A stretch of DNA of 64,000 nucleotides from Dactylosporangium aurantiacum (GCF_000716715.1 NZ_JNYJ01000025.1:62001-126000); one strand, 5' to 3'; counted from the stretch's first letter, positions 18,021-26,393 are shown. The notes: generated by a model not told the origin, from the sequence alone. Numbers and translations: made by a program.

Positions 18021-18761
18021 TCAGTCGTCGTGGATGGAGCCGAACTCGCCGAGCGGGTCGCTGCCGGCGCCGTGGATGGCCCGGATGCGGCCGGGCAGGT
18101 GGCTGCCGATGGCGGTGCCGGCGAGGAGGCGGGCGGTCAGGTACGGGTCGAAGCCGTCGTACCAGCCGAGCAGCCAGTCCACGTACCGGCCGTGGGCGGC
18201 GTAGTACGGCACGACACCCTCGTCGGTCTGGACGGTGCGGGCCTGGGGCGGGGTGCCGGCGCACAGCCGGGCGGCGTCCTCGGCGCACACCGGGACGCGG
18301 CGGCGGGCGGCGCCGCTGCGGGGGGCCCACTCGACCTCGGCGGCGGACGGGCCGTGCGCGGGGTTGAACAGGCACGGCGGCCGGTCGGTGCCGGCCACGG
18401 CGCGGTTGGCGCGGCCCATCGCGGCGGTGGCGGCGCGCATGTTGTCGGCCCAGTCCTCGTTGGCCGCGAACAGGTCGACGGCCCGCTCGGCGGCCTGCAG
18501 GTGCGCGGCGGCCTCCGGGTGCGAGGCCGCCCCGGCGCGCACGGACCGCAGGTCGTCGCGGAGCACGGCGGTCATGAGGGCGCGCTCCTGTTCCCAGCCG
18601 GCGGCCAGGCCGTCGCGCATCGCGCGGCCCGGGAGCAGGCCGAAGCCGCCGGACGCGCCGGCCGGCGCCACGGCCCGGAACGTGGCCCGGGACACGGCCA
18701 CCAGGATGCCGATGGGCAGCAGCACCGCACCCGCGACCACCGCGATGATCCAGGGCTCCAC
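18021..18761 (-). CDS. Membrane-anchored protein with Cys/His motif
   Basis: A 246-residue protein starting GTG 18761. One N-terminal membrane helix (WIIAVVAGAVLLPIGILVAV) anchors a mostly helical domain. In the second half, CLFNPAHGPS and then RVPVCAEDAARL give a Cys-x5-His...Cys arrangement that resembles a degenerate zinc ribbon found in several actinobacterial membrane proteins of unknown function. The C-terminal part is rich in aromatic residues (YAAHGRYVDWLLGWYDGFDPYL). No enzymatic motif is visible. Confidence 0.7.
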   Translation of the reverse strand: MEPWIIAVVAGAVLLPIGILVAVSRATFRAVAPAGASGGFGLLPGRAMRDGLAAGWEQERALMTAVLRDDLRSVRAGAASHPEAAAHLQAAERAVDLFAANEDWADNMRAATAAMGRANRAVAGTDRPPCLFNPAHGPSAAEVEWAPRSGAARRRVPVCAEDAARLCAGTPPQARTVQTDEGVVPYYAAHGRYVDWLLGWYDGFDPYLTARLLAGTAIGSHLPGRIRAIHGAGSDPLGEFGSIHDD

Positions 18762-18885
18762 GCGTCAGACCTCCAGACGTACGGGCAACGGCCGCCGAGC
18801 CTAGCGACTCGATCCGGCCGATCCGGTCGGATCGGCGACTGAACACCGGTGCGGTCGGCGACAGCCGGCAGTTTCGAAACTTCAC

Positions 18886-18913
18886 TTGACATCGTCTATG
18901 TGAGCGATAACAC
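18886..18913 (+). promoter_or_regulatory. Promoter with embedded LacI-type operator (site A)
   Basis: TTGACA (18886-18891), a 16-base spacer and TAACAC (18908-18913) form a good sigma-A promoter. The 14-mer TGTGAGCGATAACA (18899-18912) covers the spacer end and the -10. It has the form of a LacI-family operator (inverted halves around a central CG). A repressor bound here would block RNA polymerase directly. The remaining DNA 18762-19078 contains site B and the 5' untranslated region. Confidence 0.75.
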
Positions 18914-18998
18914 TCATCATTCAGGCGGCCGCCCGCGCCAGTAGCCACCGCCAAACAGGCAACTGGCGTTCTTGCCTCACCGTGCGCGCGATTCGACT

Positions 18999-19012
18999 TG
19001 TTAACGCTCACA
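18999..19012. promoter_or_regulatory. Second LacI-type operator (site B)
   Basis: TGTTAACGCTCACA is the reverse complement of site A with one mismatch. Its centre is exactly 100 bp from that of site A, downstream of the predicted transcription start. This is suitable for roadblock or DNA looping. Confidence 0.7.
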
Positions 19013-19078
19013 TCCCGCCGCGGCGGCGCGACCCCGGTCACGCACGACGCCGCCGTACACCCCCTGAAAGGCGCATCA

Positions 19079-20560
19079 ATGCATCTGCGCTCCCTGCGGC
19101 GAACAGCCTTCGCCGCCGCCACGGTGCTCGTCGCCGCGGCGCTGACCGCCCTGCCGAACACCGCCGCGCAGGCGGCCGGCACGTCGTCCTGCGACATCTA
19201 CGCCGGCGGCGGCACCCCGTGCGTCGCCGCGCACAGCACGACCCGGGCGCTGTTCGGCGCGTACAACGGCCCGCTGTACCAGGTGCGGCGCTGGTCGGAC
19301 GGCGCGACGGCGAACATCGGCCTGCTCAGCGCCGGCGGCTACGCCAACGCCGCCGCGCAGGACTCGTTCTGCGCCGGCACCTACTGCACGATCGTGCGCA
19401 TCTACGACCAGACGTCGCGGCACAACGACCTCACCATCGCGCCCGGCGGCGGCGCCAACCCCACCGCCGACCAGGGCGCGAACGCCGCGGCGCTGCCGGT
19501 CACCGCCGGCGGGCACAAGGTGTACGGCGTGTACATCTCCGCCGGCAACGGGTACCGCAACAACGCCACCAACGGCATCGCCACGGGCAGCCAGCCCGAG
19601 GGCATGTACATGGTCACCGAGGGCACCCACGTCAACGACCGCTGCTGCTTCGACTACGGCAACGCCGAGACGAACAACATGGACACCGGCAACGGCGACA
19701 TGGACGCCATCTACTTCGGCACCCTGTGCTGGTTCTCCCCCTGCGCGGGCGGGCCGAGGGTCGCGGCCGACCTGGAGAACGGGCTGTTCGCCGGCGGCAA
19801 CGGCTCCTGGACGGCCAACACCGGCCGCAACAGCGCGTTCGTGACGGCGATGCTGAAGAACAACGGCACCACCACGTACGCCATCAAGGACGGCAACGCG
19901 CAGTCCGGCGGGCTCGCCACCCGCTACGACGGCGGGCTGCCCACCCAGTCCGGCTACCGGCCGATGACCAAGCAGGGCGCCATCATCCTCGGCATCGGCG
20001 GCGACAACAGCAACGGCTCGGTCGGCTCCTTCTTCGAGGGCGTCATGACCAGCGGGTACCCCAGCGATGCCACCGAGAACGCGGTGCAGGCCAACATCGT
20101 GGCCGTCGGGTACGGCAAGAGCGTGACGTTCCCGGTCAACGGCGCCACCTACCGGCTGACGAACCTCGCCAGCGGCAAGGTCCTCGACGCGGTCAACTGC
20201 GGCACCGCCAACGGCACGCAGATCGACGTGTGGCAGGCCCTGGGCAACACCTGCCAGCAGTGGCGGTTCAACAGCGTCGGACCCAACAAGTGGACCGTGA
20301 CGAACGTCAACGCCAACAAGGTCCTCGACGCCGTCAACTGCGGCCTGGCCCTGGGCACGGCCACGAACCTGTGGCAGTCGCTGGGCAACACCTGCCAGCA
20401 GTGGGCGGTCATCCCCGCCGGCAACGGCCGGTACGAGCTGGTCGTCGAGAACAGCGGCATGGTGCTGGACGACCAGAACTGCGGCACCGCGAACGGCACC
20501 AAGGTGCAGCTGTGGATGTGGTTGAACAACACCTGCCAGCTCTGGCAGATCGCCCCGTAG
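19079..20560 (+). CDS. Secreted alpha-L-arabinofuranosidase, GH54 with ricin-type lectin domain
   Basis: A 493-residue secreted enzyme, start ATG 19079 with a GAAAGG ribosome-binding site. The signal peptide is residues 1-33 (cleavage AQA-A). Residues 35-345 are the GH54 arabinofuranosidase B catalytic domain, with disulfide-type Cys residues (SCDIYAGGGTPC) and a CC pair at 189-190. The family's nucleophile Glu is E233 in ADLENGLF and its acid/base Asp is D309 in GIGGDNSNG. Residues 350-493 are a ricin B lectin trefoil with three CGxANGT...W...NTCQxW repeats, in place of the CBM42 usual in fungal AbfB. It releases arabinose from arabinoxylan or arabinan outside the cell. Expression is probably repressed through two operators upstream. 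Confidence 0.95.
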   Translation: MHLRSLRRTAFAAATVLVAAALTALPNTAAQAAGTSSCDIYAGGGTPCVAAHSTTRALFGAYNGPLYQVRRWSDGATANIGLLSAGGYANAAAQDSFCAGTYCTIVRIYDQTSRHNDLTIAPGGGANPTADQGANAAALPVTAGGHKVYGVYISAGNGYRNNATNGIATGSQPEGMYMVTEGTHVNDRCCFDYGNAETNNMDTGNGDMDAIYFGTLCWFSPCAGGPRVAADLENGLFAGGNGSWTANTGRNSAFVTAMLKNNGTTTYAIKDGNAQSGGLATRYDGGLPTQSGYRPMTKQGAIILGIGGDNSNGSVGSFFEGVMTSGYPSDATENAVQANIVAVGYGKSVTFPVNGATYRLTNLASGKVLDAVNCGTANGTQIDVWQALGNTCQQWRFNSVGPNKWTVTNVNANKVLDAVNCGLALGTATNLWQSLGNTCQQWAVIPAGNGRYELVVENSGMVLDDQNCGTANGTKVQLWMWLNNTCQLWQIAP

Positions 20561-20563
20561 GAC

Positions 20564-20606
20564 CGGGTGCCGTGGCGCGGTCACCCTTGCCGCGCCACGG
20601 CACCCG
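20564..20606 (+). terminator. Strong hairpin terminator
   Basis: A 17-bp perfect stem (20564-20580 with 20590-20606) and a 9-nt loop begins four bases after the arabinofuranosidase stop. No T-run follows. Confidence 0.85.
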
Positions 20607-20659
20607 CCGCGGGCGTCAGAGGCTGCCGGAGGTCCGGCCACCTCCAACGAAGCCCGCTG

Positions 20660-20905
20660 GTGGAAAAGCTGCTCCAGGGGCCGAAGCACTATGAACGGCT
20701 CGCGGACACCTGTGCGGCCGATCGCAAGGCGTACGAGGCCTGGCGGACCGCGACCGCGCTCGACCAGATGTGGAGCGAACCGAAGCAGGGACTGCCCGTC
20801 GCGGAGGCAAGGCTCGCCTCGGCCGGCAAAGCCGTGGCCCACCGCCGGCACCAGGACGTGACGGTGCTCGGTCCGGACGAGCCGGGCCCGCCGCAAGGAT
20901 CATGA
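20660..20905 (+). CDS. Possible small helical protein (or gene remnant)
   Basis: An 81-codon frame from GTG 20660. The product (KLLQGPKHYERLADTCAADRKAY..., charged, helical, with Lys-rich stretches) looks protein-like and unlike a frame shadow. The codons use AAG, GAA and TAT more than the neighbours do. There is no good ribosome-binding site, and the upstream 55 bases show nothing. It could be a remnant of a longer gene. No family is recognised. Confidence 0.35.
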   Translation: MEKLLQGPKHYERLADTCAADRKAYEAWRTATALDQMWSEPKQGLPVAEARLASAGKAVAHRRHQDVTVLGPDEPGPPQGS

Positions 20906-20927
20906 CGGGCGGCACCGTCCGCGAGCC

Positions 20928-21731
20928 TCAGACGCGGCGCAGCACGTCGTCGAGGAAGTCGGCGCCGGCCTCGGTGAAGGTGCCGACGTCGACGGTGGCG
21001 CCGGCGAACACGTGCCCGGCCCCCTCGACGGGCAGCAGGTCGCAGCGCACGCCGTGGGCGCGCAGCGCCTCGGTGAGGATGACGGCGTCGGTGTACGGCA
21101 CGTCGTCGTCCTCGGTGCCGTGGATGATCAGGAACGGCGGCGCCGCGGGATGGACGTTGTGCACGGGGCTGGCCAGGCGGGCCAGGGCGGCGCGTTCAGC
21201 GACCGGTCCGCCGAGCAGGATCGCCGGCTCCGTGAACGGGTCGTGCTGGTCCGCGACGGCGCCGAGGTCGGCGGGGCCGTACCAGACGATGACGGCCTGC
21301 AGCGCGGCGTCGCCGGTGCCGGTGAGCCCGGCGATCGCGGCGAGCTGGCCGCCGGCGGACTCGCCGAGGGCGGCGAACCGGGCAGGGTCGATGCGCAGCG
21401 CCGCGGCGTGGTGGCGCAGCCAGCGGATCGCGGCGGTGACGTCGGCCTGCTGGGCGGGGTAGCTGGCCTCCAGCGCCAGCCGGTAGTCGACGTCGGCGAC
21501 CGCATACCCCCGGGCCACCATCCGCTCGTGGAAGCGCTGGTCGACGGTCCACACCCGGCTCCCGGTGACCCAGGCGCCGCCGTGCAGCCACAGCACGGCC
21601 GGGAACGGGCCGTCGCCCGGCGGCACGTGCAGGTCCAGGTGCAGCGGCCGGTACCCCAGCGGGGCCGACACCACGCAGTTGGCGTGGGTGAGCGTGGGGC
21701 GGGGCACGGGCACGGGGTACGGCTCGGTCAC
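20928..21731 (-). CDS. Alpha/beta hydrolase (BD-FAE/esterase-like)
   Basis: A 267-residue hydrolase. The oxyanion-hole motif is HGGAW, the nucleophile elbow GESAGG, the acid Asp is in HGTEDDDVPY and the His in GAGHVF, so the whole triad is present. The layout matches the hormone-sensitive-lipase/BD-FAE group (acyl esterases or arylformamidase-like enzymes). No signal peptide. It is divergent from a kynurenine formamidase-like cyclase gene across 98 bp. Both families can hydrolyse aryl formamides or esters, but co-function is only a suggestion. Confidence 0.93.
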   Translation of the reverse strand: MTEPYPVPVPRPTLTHANCVVSAPLGYRPLHLDLHVPPGDGPFPAVLWLHGGAWVTGSRVWTVDQRFHERMVARGYAVADVDYRLALEASYPAQQADVTAAIRWLRHHAAALRIDPARFAALGESAGGQLAAIAGLTGTGDAALQAVIVWYGPADLGAVADQHDPFTEPAILLGGPVAERAALARLASPVHNVHPAAPPFLIIHGTEDDDVPYTDAVILTEALRAHGVRCDLLPVEGAGHVFAGATVDVGTFTEAGADFLDDVLRRV

Positions 21732-21829
21732 CGGCCCGAGCTTACCGACGGCGCGCGCCGCGTCGCGCGCCCCGGCGCCGGCGGCATACCCTGACCAGCG
21801 GTGACTGGAGCCGCGGGACAGAGGAGCCG

Positions 21830-22771
21830 ATGCAGATGCCGACGCAGGACGACGTGCTCGGGTACTTCGACACGCTCTCGAACTGGGGCCGGTGGGGCGA
21901 CGACGACGAGCGCGGGACCTTGAACCACATCAGCGACGAGGTCCGGCTGGCGGCGGCGCGGGCCGTGCGCCACGGCCGGAGCGTGTCGTGCGCGTGGGAG
22001 GTCGCCGTCCCGCAGGAGATGGAGCGGTCCACGACGGTCTGCCCGTGCGCCGCGGACATGCCGGGCGCGGAGCACATGCCGGCCGCGTTCCACGCCGACC
22101 GGCGGTGGGGGTTCTCCAACGAGCGGCTCGGCGTCATGTTCCACGGCAACACCGTCACCCACCTCGACTCGCCCTGCCACATCCTCTGGGACGGCACGAT
22201 GTACAACGGGCGGCCGCACTCGATGATCGACGCCACGACGGGATCGGCGTGGGCGGCCGTCACGGCGGCGGCGGACGGGATCGTCACCCGCGGTGTGCTG
22301 CTGGACGTCGCCGCCGTCCGCGACGTGCCGTGGCTGGAGCCGGGGCAGGGCGTGTACCCCGAGGACCTGGAAGCGGCCGAGCGCCGTCAGGGCGTGCGGG
22401 TGCGCCCCGGTGACGCGGTGCTGCTGCGCACCGGCCACGGCCGGCGCCGCCACGAGGCCGGTCCGGCCGGCGGTGTCACGCAGCCCGGGTGGCACGCCTC
22501 CTGCCTGCCGTGGCTGCACGAGCGGGGCGTCGCGCTGATCGGCGCCGACACCCCGCAGGACGTGCAGCCGTCGGGGTATGACGCCGTGCTGATGCCGGTG
22601 CACGCCGTCGGACTCGTCGCGATGGGCCTGTGGCTGCTCGACAACTGCGACCTGGAGCTGTGCGCGGCGACAGCCGCCGAGCTGGACCAGTGGGACTTCC
22701 ACCTCACCGTCGCGCCGGTCCGTTTCGCCGGTACGTCCGGCAGCCCGGTCAACCCGATCGCCACCTTCTGA
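21830..22771 (+). CDS. Cyclase family protein (metal-dependent, kynurenine formamidase-like)
   Basis: A 313-residue member of PF04199. The zinc/manganese-binding signature is HGNTVTHLDSPCH near residue 105, where the family has HxGTHxDxPxH. A downstream DVQPSGYDAVLMPVHAVGL segment supplies the remaining conserved His. Actinobacterial members act on cyclic or lactone substrates, and few are characterised. The start ATG 21830 has a clean GAGGAG four bases upstream. It is convergent with the Hsp70-like gene. Confidence 0.88.
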   Translation: MQMPTQDDVLGYFDTLSNWGRWGDDDERGTLNHISDEVRLAAARAVRHGRSVSCAWEVAVPQEMERSTTVCPCAADMPGAEHMPAAFHADRRWGFSNERLGVMFHGNTVTHLDSPCHILWDGTMYNGRPHSMIDATTGSAWAAVTAAADGIVTRGVLLDVAAVRDVPWLEPGQGVYPEDLEAAERRQGVRVRPGDAVLLRTGHGRRRHEAGPAGGVTQPGWHASCLPWLHERGVALIGADTPQDVQPSGYDAVLMPVHAVGLVAMGLWLLDNCDLELCAATAAELDQWDFHLTVAPVRFAGTSGSPVNPIATF

Positions 22772-22779
22772 CCGCCGGC

Positions 22780-25131
22780 TCAGGCCATGCTGAGCTCGGC
22801 CGTCACCGTGTTCGCCGGCGACGGGGCGTCCTTGTTGGACGGTCCCAGGTAGCGCAGCTGGAGCGTGTACGCGCCGGGTCGCAGCGGGAACGGCACCTCG
22901 AACCAGTACCACCGGTCGCGCCAGACCTCGTCCTGGCCGAGCGCCCTGGCGGAGACGTTCATCGGGGCCAGCGGGGTGCCGTCGGGGGGCACGAGCCGGA
23001 AGTTCGGCGGGCCGACGTCCTGCCCGCCGTAACCGACCTGGCCCAGCGCCCGCACGTCGAAGCGGCAGGCGACGTACCGGTAGCCGTCCTTGACCTGGGT
23101 GTGGGCGTCGTTGCGGTCGTCGCCCTCCAGGAGCGCGGCGCTGAGGGTGCAGGCCAGGCCGTCGAACTGGAGCCGGCCGACGGTCCGGCGGGCGGCGGGC
23201 AGCACCTCGCGCGGCTCGAGCGTGGTCGCCTGCGCCTGCTCGGCGAACGGCACGACCGCCGGCGTCTCGGTGCCCTCGCCGATGCTGATCGTGCCGGCCT
23301 TGAGGTCGCCGACCTCGGACGGGTCGAGGTCGAAGGTGAACCGGCCGGGGTTGGTGGTCTTCGCCGGGATCTGGCCGGTGTCGGCGAGCCGGCCCTTGGT
23401 GGTGCGGCCGTCGCCGCTGCGGTAGGTGGCGAAGACGTTGCGGGTGAACGGGTACGACGACAGGTTCTCCACGGTGACGTCGGCGGTGAGGGTACCGTCA
23501 CCGGCGCCGGCCGGCGGCTGGTAGGTGACCGTGCGGAAGGTGAACTTGGCCGCCGCGTACCACACGACGCGGGACACGGTGAGCTGCTGCCCGCCGCCGG
23601 GCTTGCCGGGGGCGCTGCTGCCGCCGCCCGCGCCGCCGCCGGTGCCGGTGAGGCCGCTGCCCTGGTTGTCGGCGCGGCCCGTGTCGGTCTGCCGCCGGAT
23701 GGCGTACCCGGCGGCCGCGAGCAGGACGAGGGCGAGCGCTCCGGCGAGGGCCAGCGTCAGCGGGCGCCGGCCCGGCGTGCGCGGGGCGCCCGGCGGCGGG
23801 ACCGGTGGAAACGGTGGCGGCGACCCGACCTGCGCCCCCGCCATGGGAGCACCCGACATCGGCACACCGGACATCGGAGCGGCCGACATCGGAGCGGCCG
23901 ACATCGGAGCGGCCGACATCGGAGCGGCCGACATCGGAGCGGCCGACATCGGAGCGGCCGACATCGGGGCACCCGACATGGGAGCAGCGGGCATGGGGGC
24001 ACCCGAGATGGGAGCGCCGGCCATTGGCGCGACCGGCCGTGGCGGCGGCTGGGCCGGGTCGGCCGTCGACCTGAGGCTGCCGTAGGCGACCACGAGCTCC
24101 GGCTGCTCGATCAGCGTCGGCGCGACCCCGAGCCGCTGGTGCAGCAGCGTCGCGGCGAGGGGGATCCGGCTCGACCCGCCGACGAGGAACAGCCCGGCGA
24201 TGCGGTCCGGTCGCAGCCCGGCCCGGGTCAGGGTCGCCGCGGTCAGCGCCACCGCCTGCTCCAGCAGGGGCCGGGCCAGGTGCTCGAACTCCTCGCGGGT
24301 GAGCTGCACGTCGGTGTCGAACAGCGGCACCCGGACCGTCGCCGTCGGCTGGCGGGAGAGCTGCTCCTTGGCGACGCGGGCCTCGTCGTACAGCTGCTGC
24401 CGCCGGCGCCGGTCCTCGACGTCCGGGGAGTGGATGAGCCGGTTCCACAGCGCCGGGTCGCGTCCGGCGAGGGGCCGGCCGATCCAGTCGACGACCGCGG
24501 CGTCGAGGTCGACGCCGCCGAGGGTGTCGGAGCCGTCGGCGCCCAGCACGTCCCAGCCGCCGCCGGGGCGGCGCGCGACGACGCTGGTGTCGAAGGTGCC
24601 CGCCCCGAGGTCGAACACGACCAGCGCGTGACCGTCGGGGACGGGCCGGCGCAGGACGGTGGTGAAGTAGACGGCCGCGGCGACCGGCTCCGGCACGAGC
24701 GTCACGGCCCCGAACCCGGCGGCCCGCGCGGCCTCGGCCAGCACCTGCCGGCGCGGTGCGGCCCAGGTGGCGGGGTGGGTGAGCACGACCCGGGACGGGC
24801 TGCCGGCGGCGCGCACCGCCTCCTCCCCCACCCGGCGCAGCAGCGCGGCGAAGATGTCGACGACGTGGAACTCCTCGTCGCCGAGCAGGATCGCGCCGTC
24901 GTCGACGCGGCGCTTCGGATGCTGCTCCAGCCGCTGCGGCGCCAGCCGCCCCTCGCGCAGCGCGTCCCGGCCGACGAGGAGCCGGCGGTCGGCGCCACCG
25001 TACACGGCGGAGGGCAGCAGCGGGCTGGAGTCGAACAGCAGCGGCTGGTCCCGCCCGTCCGGCGTGGCCAGGACGGCGATGGTGTGGGTGGTGCCCAGAT
25101 CGACCCCGAGCGAGACCTGCCACGGCTGCAT
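22780..25131 (-). CDS. Hsp70-like ATPase with repeat linker, membrane helix and extracytoplasmic domain
   Basis: A 783-residue protein starting ATG 25131. Residues 5-355 are a complete Hsp70/actin-type ATPase: phosphate-1 DLGTTHT (11-17), phosphate-2 VVFDLGAGTFDT (171-182) and adenosine motif LFLVGGSSRIP (314-324). The usual substrate-binding domain is absent. Instead residues 365-437 are a Pro/Ala/Met/Ser pentapeptide repeat linker, then a single membrane helix (461-483), then about 300 residues of beta-rich sequence outside the membrane. It is therefore not a classical chaperone. An ATP-dependent switch that passes information across the membrane is a reasonable guess. The gene is divergent from a small stress-type protein gene. 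Confidence 0.9.
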   Translation of the reverse strand: MQPWQVSLGVDLGTTHTIAVLATPDGRDQPLLFDSSPLLPSAVYGGADRRLLVGRDALREGRLAPQRLEQHPKRRVDDGAILLGDEEFHVVDIFAALLRRVGEEAVRAAGSPSRVVLTHPATWAAPRRQVLAEAARAAGFGAVTLVPEPVAAAVYFTTVLRRPVPDGHALVVFDLGAGTFDTSVVARRPGGGWDVLGADGSDTLGGVDLDAAVVDWIGRPLAGRDPALWNRLIHSPDVEDRRRRQQLYDEARVAKEQLSRQPTATVRVPLFDTDVQLTREEFEHLARPLLEQAVALTAATLTRAGLRPDRIAGLFLVGGSSRIPLAATLLHQRLGVAPTLIEQPELVVAYGSLRSTADPAQPPPRPVAPMAGAPISGAPMPAAPMSGAPMSAAPMSAAPMSAAPMSAAPMSAAPMSAAPMSGVPMSGAPMAGAQVGSPPPFPPVPPPGAPRTPGRRPLTLALAGALALVLLAAAGYAIRRQTDTGRADNQGSGLTGTGGGAGGGSSAPGKPGGGQQLTVSRVVWYAAAKFTFRTVTYQPPAGAGDGTLTADVTVENLSSYPFTRNVFATYRSGDGRTTKGRLADTGQIPAKTTNPGRFTFDLDPSEVGDLKAGTISIGEGTETPAVVPFAEQAQATTLEPREVLPAARRTVGRLQFDGLACTLSAALLEGDDRNDAHTQVKDGYRYVACRFDVRALGQVGYGGQDVGPPNFRLVPPDGTPLAPMNVSARALGQDEVWRDRWYWFEVPFPLRPGAYTLQLRYLGPSNKDAPSPANTVTAELSMA
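23846..24025. repeat. 15-bp tandem repeat array inside the Hsp70-like gene
   Basis: Twelve 15-bp units. Six are identical (GGAGCGGCCGACATC, 23876-23965), with two diverged units before and four after. In the gene's frame they encode a five-residue unit (PMSAA on the coding strand). The perfect copies imply recent slippage expansion, so length may vary between strains. Confidence 0.95.
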
Positions 25132-25242
25132 GGCAGCAACATATCGGCCGCGGTCAAGATTGAACTGCCCGGCTTCGGGGCAACCTTCCTTACAGCGGCC
25201 CGCACGGCCGTCACTGATCGAGCGACTGTGAGGAGCGGATCG

Positions 25243-25389
25243 ATGGCTGAGAACCACAAGCAGACCAGCGCGAAGGCGGCCTCGGCGGCCAGCGACGTGC
25301 TGCGCGACCCGAACTCGTCCACTGAGGACAAGCAGGCCGCGGGCAGCGCGCTGTCGCAGAAGGCGCCGAAGTCCGGCTCCGGCAAGTGA
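25243..25389 (+). CDS. Small hydrophilic actinobacterial protein
   Basis: A 48-residue protein, start ATG 25243 with GAGGAG upstream. It is Lys/Ala/Ser-rich and without Cys or Trp (ASDVLRDPNSSTEDKQAAGSALSQ), which resembles the short conserved proteins of actinomycetes often seen with stress genes. It is convergent with a CsbD-like gene across a strong terminator. Confidence 0.8.
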   Translation: MAENHKQTSAKAASAASDVLRDPNSSTEDKQAAGSALSQKAPKSGSGK

Positions 25390-25397
25390 CCCGACGG

Positions 25398-25427
25398 CGA
25401 AGGCCCGGCCGGTCCGGCCGGGCCTTC
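25398..25427. terminator. Bidirectional hairpin terminator
   Basis: A 14-bp stem (25398-25411 with 25415-25427, allowing for the end pairs) and a 3-nt loop lie between the converging small stress genes. GAAGGCCC/GGGCCTTC forms the lower stem. Confidence 0.85.
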
Positions 25428-25444
25428 GTCATGGGTTGGGCCGG

Positions 25445-25639
25445 TCAGCCGGTGAAGGCGTCCTTGACGTCGTGCGCGGCGTCCTTGAGCTTGTCGCCGG
25501 CCTGCTTGGCGTTGGCCGCGTCCTGGTCGGCCTGCCCTTCGGCCTGCAGCTGCTCGTCGTCGGTGGCGTCGCCGTACTGCTCCTTCGCCGCGCCCTTGAC
25601 TTCCTCGGCCTTGTGCTCGATCTTGTCTCCGAAACTCAT
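25445..25639 (-). CDS. CsbD-family general stress protein
   Basis: A 64-residue, highly charged protein with the CsbD signature (MSFGDKIEHKAEEVKGAAKE, then a Gln/Asp-rich second helix). The family is named for sigma-B control in Bacillus; its biochemical role is unknown. The start ATG 25639 has GGGAGG four bases upstream. A GTTT-N15-GGGCAC element about 40 bp upstream fits stress-sigma control. Confidence 0.93.
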   Translation of the reverse strand: MSFGDKIEHKAEEVKGAAKEQYGDATDDEQLQAEGQADQDAANAKQAGDKLKDAAHDVKDAFTG

Positions 25640-25681
25640 GACGCCTCCCAGGTGATCGACGGTTGTGACGATGCCCAGTGG

Positions 25682-25706
25682 GTGCCCGGTGCCGGGCGGC
25701 GGAAAC
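25682..25706 (-). promoter_or_regulatory. Sigma-B/F-like promoter of the CsbD gene
   Basis: On the minus strand GTTT (25706-25703), 15 bases and GGGCAC (25687-25682) approximate the actinobacterial stress-sigma pattern GTTT-N15-GGGTAT. It is positioned about 40 bases upstream of the CsbD start. Confidence 0.4.
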
Positions 25707-25802
25707 CTCCGGCGCGTGCCCGGCGTGAAACTTTCAGGCGTGCGGTGCTGGTACCGGGGTCGCGGGCGGCGCCGGTGGTTGCCGGCGCGGCGGCGGCGGG
25801 CT

Positions 25803-25816
25803 TAGCGTCCGCGGCC
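25803..25816 (+). promoter_or_regulatory. TAGCGT -10 element close to a start codon
   Basis: TAGCGT (25803-25808) ends eight bases before the ATG at 25817, with no Shine-Dalgarno between. A leaderless or near-leaderless mRNA is implied. Confidence 0.5.
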
Positions 25817-26389
25817 ATGCATCGTCATCTACGCACGGCGATCGTCACGGTACTGACCGTCGGCGCGATCCTGCTCGGCACGGGCGGGCGCGCGGTCGCG
25901 TCGTCGTCGTGGGTGTTCGACGACGGCTTCGAGGGCAGCACGACCGCGTGGTACGGCGACTGCGAAGGCTGCGGCTACCGCTGCCCCGCCTACGTCACGT
26001 GCGACCCCGCGTACGTCAGCTCGTACGCCCCGTCGGCCCAGACCGGCACCCACTCCGCCGTGATCGGCTCGACGGCCGGCACCCCGGGCGCGTGGCGGTC
26101 CTTCGGCCGCCGGGTCCGGATACCCGCCGACGCCGTGCTGTGCAGCATGCGGGTCGCCATCCGCTCCTCGACCAACGACGCCACGGTGAACGTCGAGGTG
26201 ATCGGGACGTCGAGCTGGACGTACGAGACCATCCGCACGTATCACCTGACGAACACCACGTACGCCAACTTCTCCGCCGGCAGCTGGACACCCGGGCCCC
26301 GGGACGTCACGATCCGGCTCGCGGTGCTCGGCGAGGGCGGCGTCGGGGTCGTCTACGCCGACGACTTCCGGGTCGCCTGCGTCTGGTGA
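25817..26389 (+). CDS. Secreted Cys-containing protein, unknown function
   Basis: A 190-residue exported protein. The signal peptide is residues 1-28 (TAIVTVLTVGAILLGTGGRAVAS). The mature part begins WVFDDGFEGSTTAWYG, then a cysteine-rich loop (CEGCGYRCPAYVTC), and continues as a jelly-roll-like beta sandwich of the carbohydrate-binding type (GTHSAVIGS... VYADDFRVACVW). The closing 'DDF' strand is typical of CBM-like lectin folds. No catalytic motif is present. It may bind cell-wall or plant polysaccharide, by fold resemblance only. Confidence 0.75.
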   Translation: MHRHLRTAIVTVLTVGAILLGTGGRAVASSSWVFDDGFEGSTTAWYGDCEGCGYRCPAYVTCDPAYVSSYAPSAQTGTHSAVIGSTAGTPGAWRSFGRRVRIPADAVLCSMRVAIRSSTNDATVNVEVIGTSSWTYETIRTYHLTNTTYANFSAGSWTPGPRDVTIRLAVLGEGGVGVVYADDFRVACVW

Positions 26390-26393
26390 CGGG

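Noticed and set aside
23846..24025. CRISPR-like array
   Set aside because: The 15-bp units are contiguous without spacers, and in frame inside a gene; this is a coding tandem repeat.
22630..25389. 919-codon open frame on the plus strand over the Hsp70-like gene
   Set aside because: Mirror frame of a well-supported gene; only its last 48 codons (from ATG 25243) form a separate real gene.
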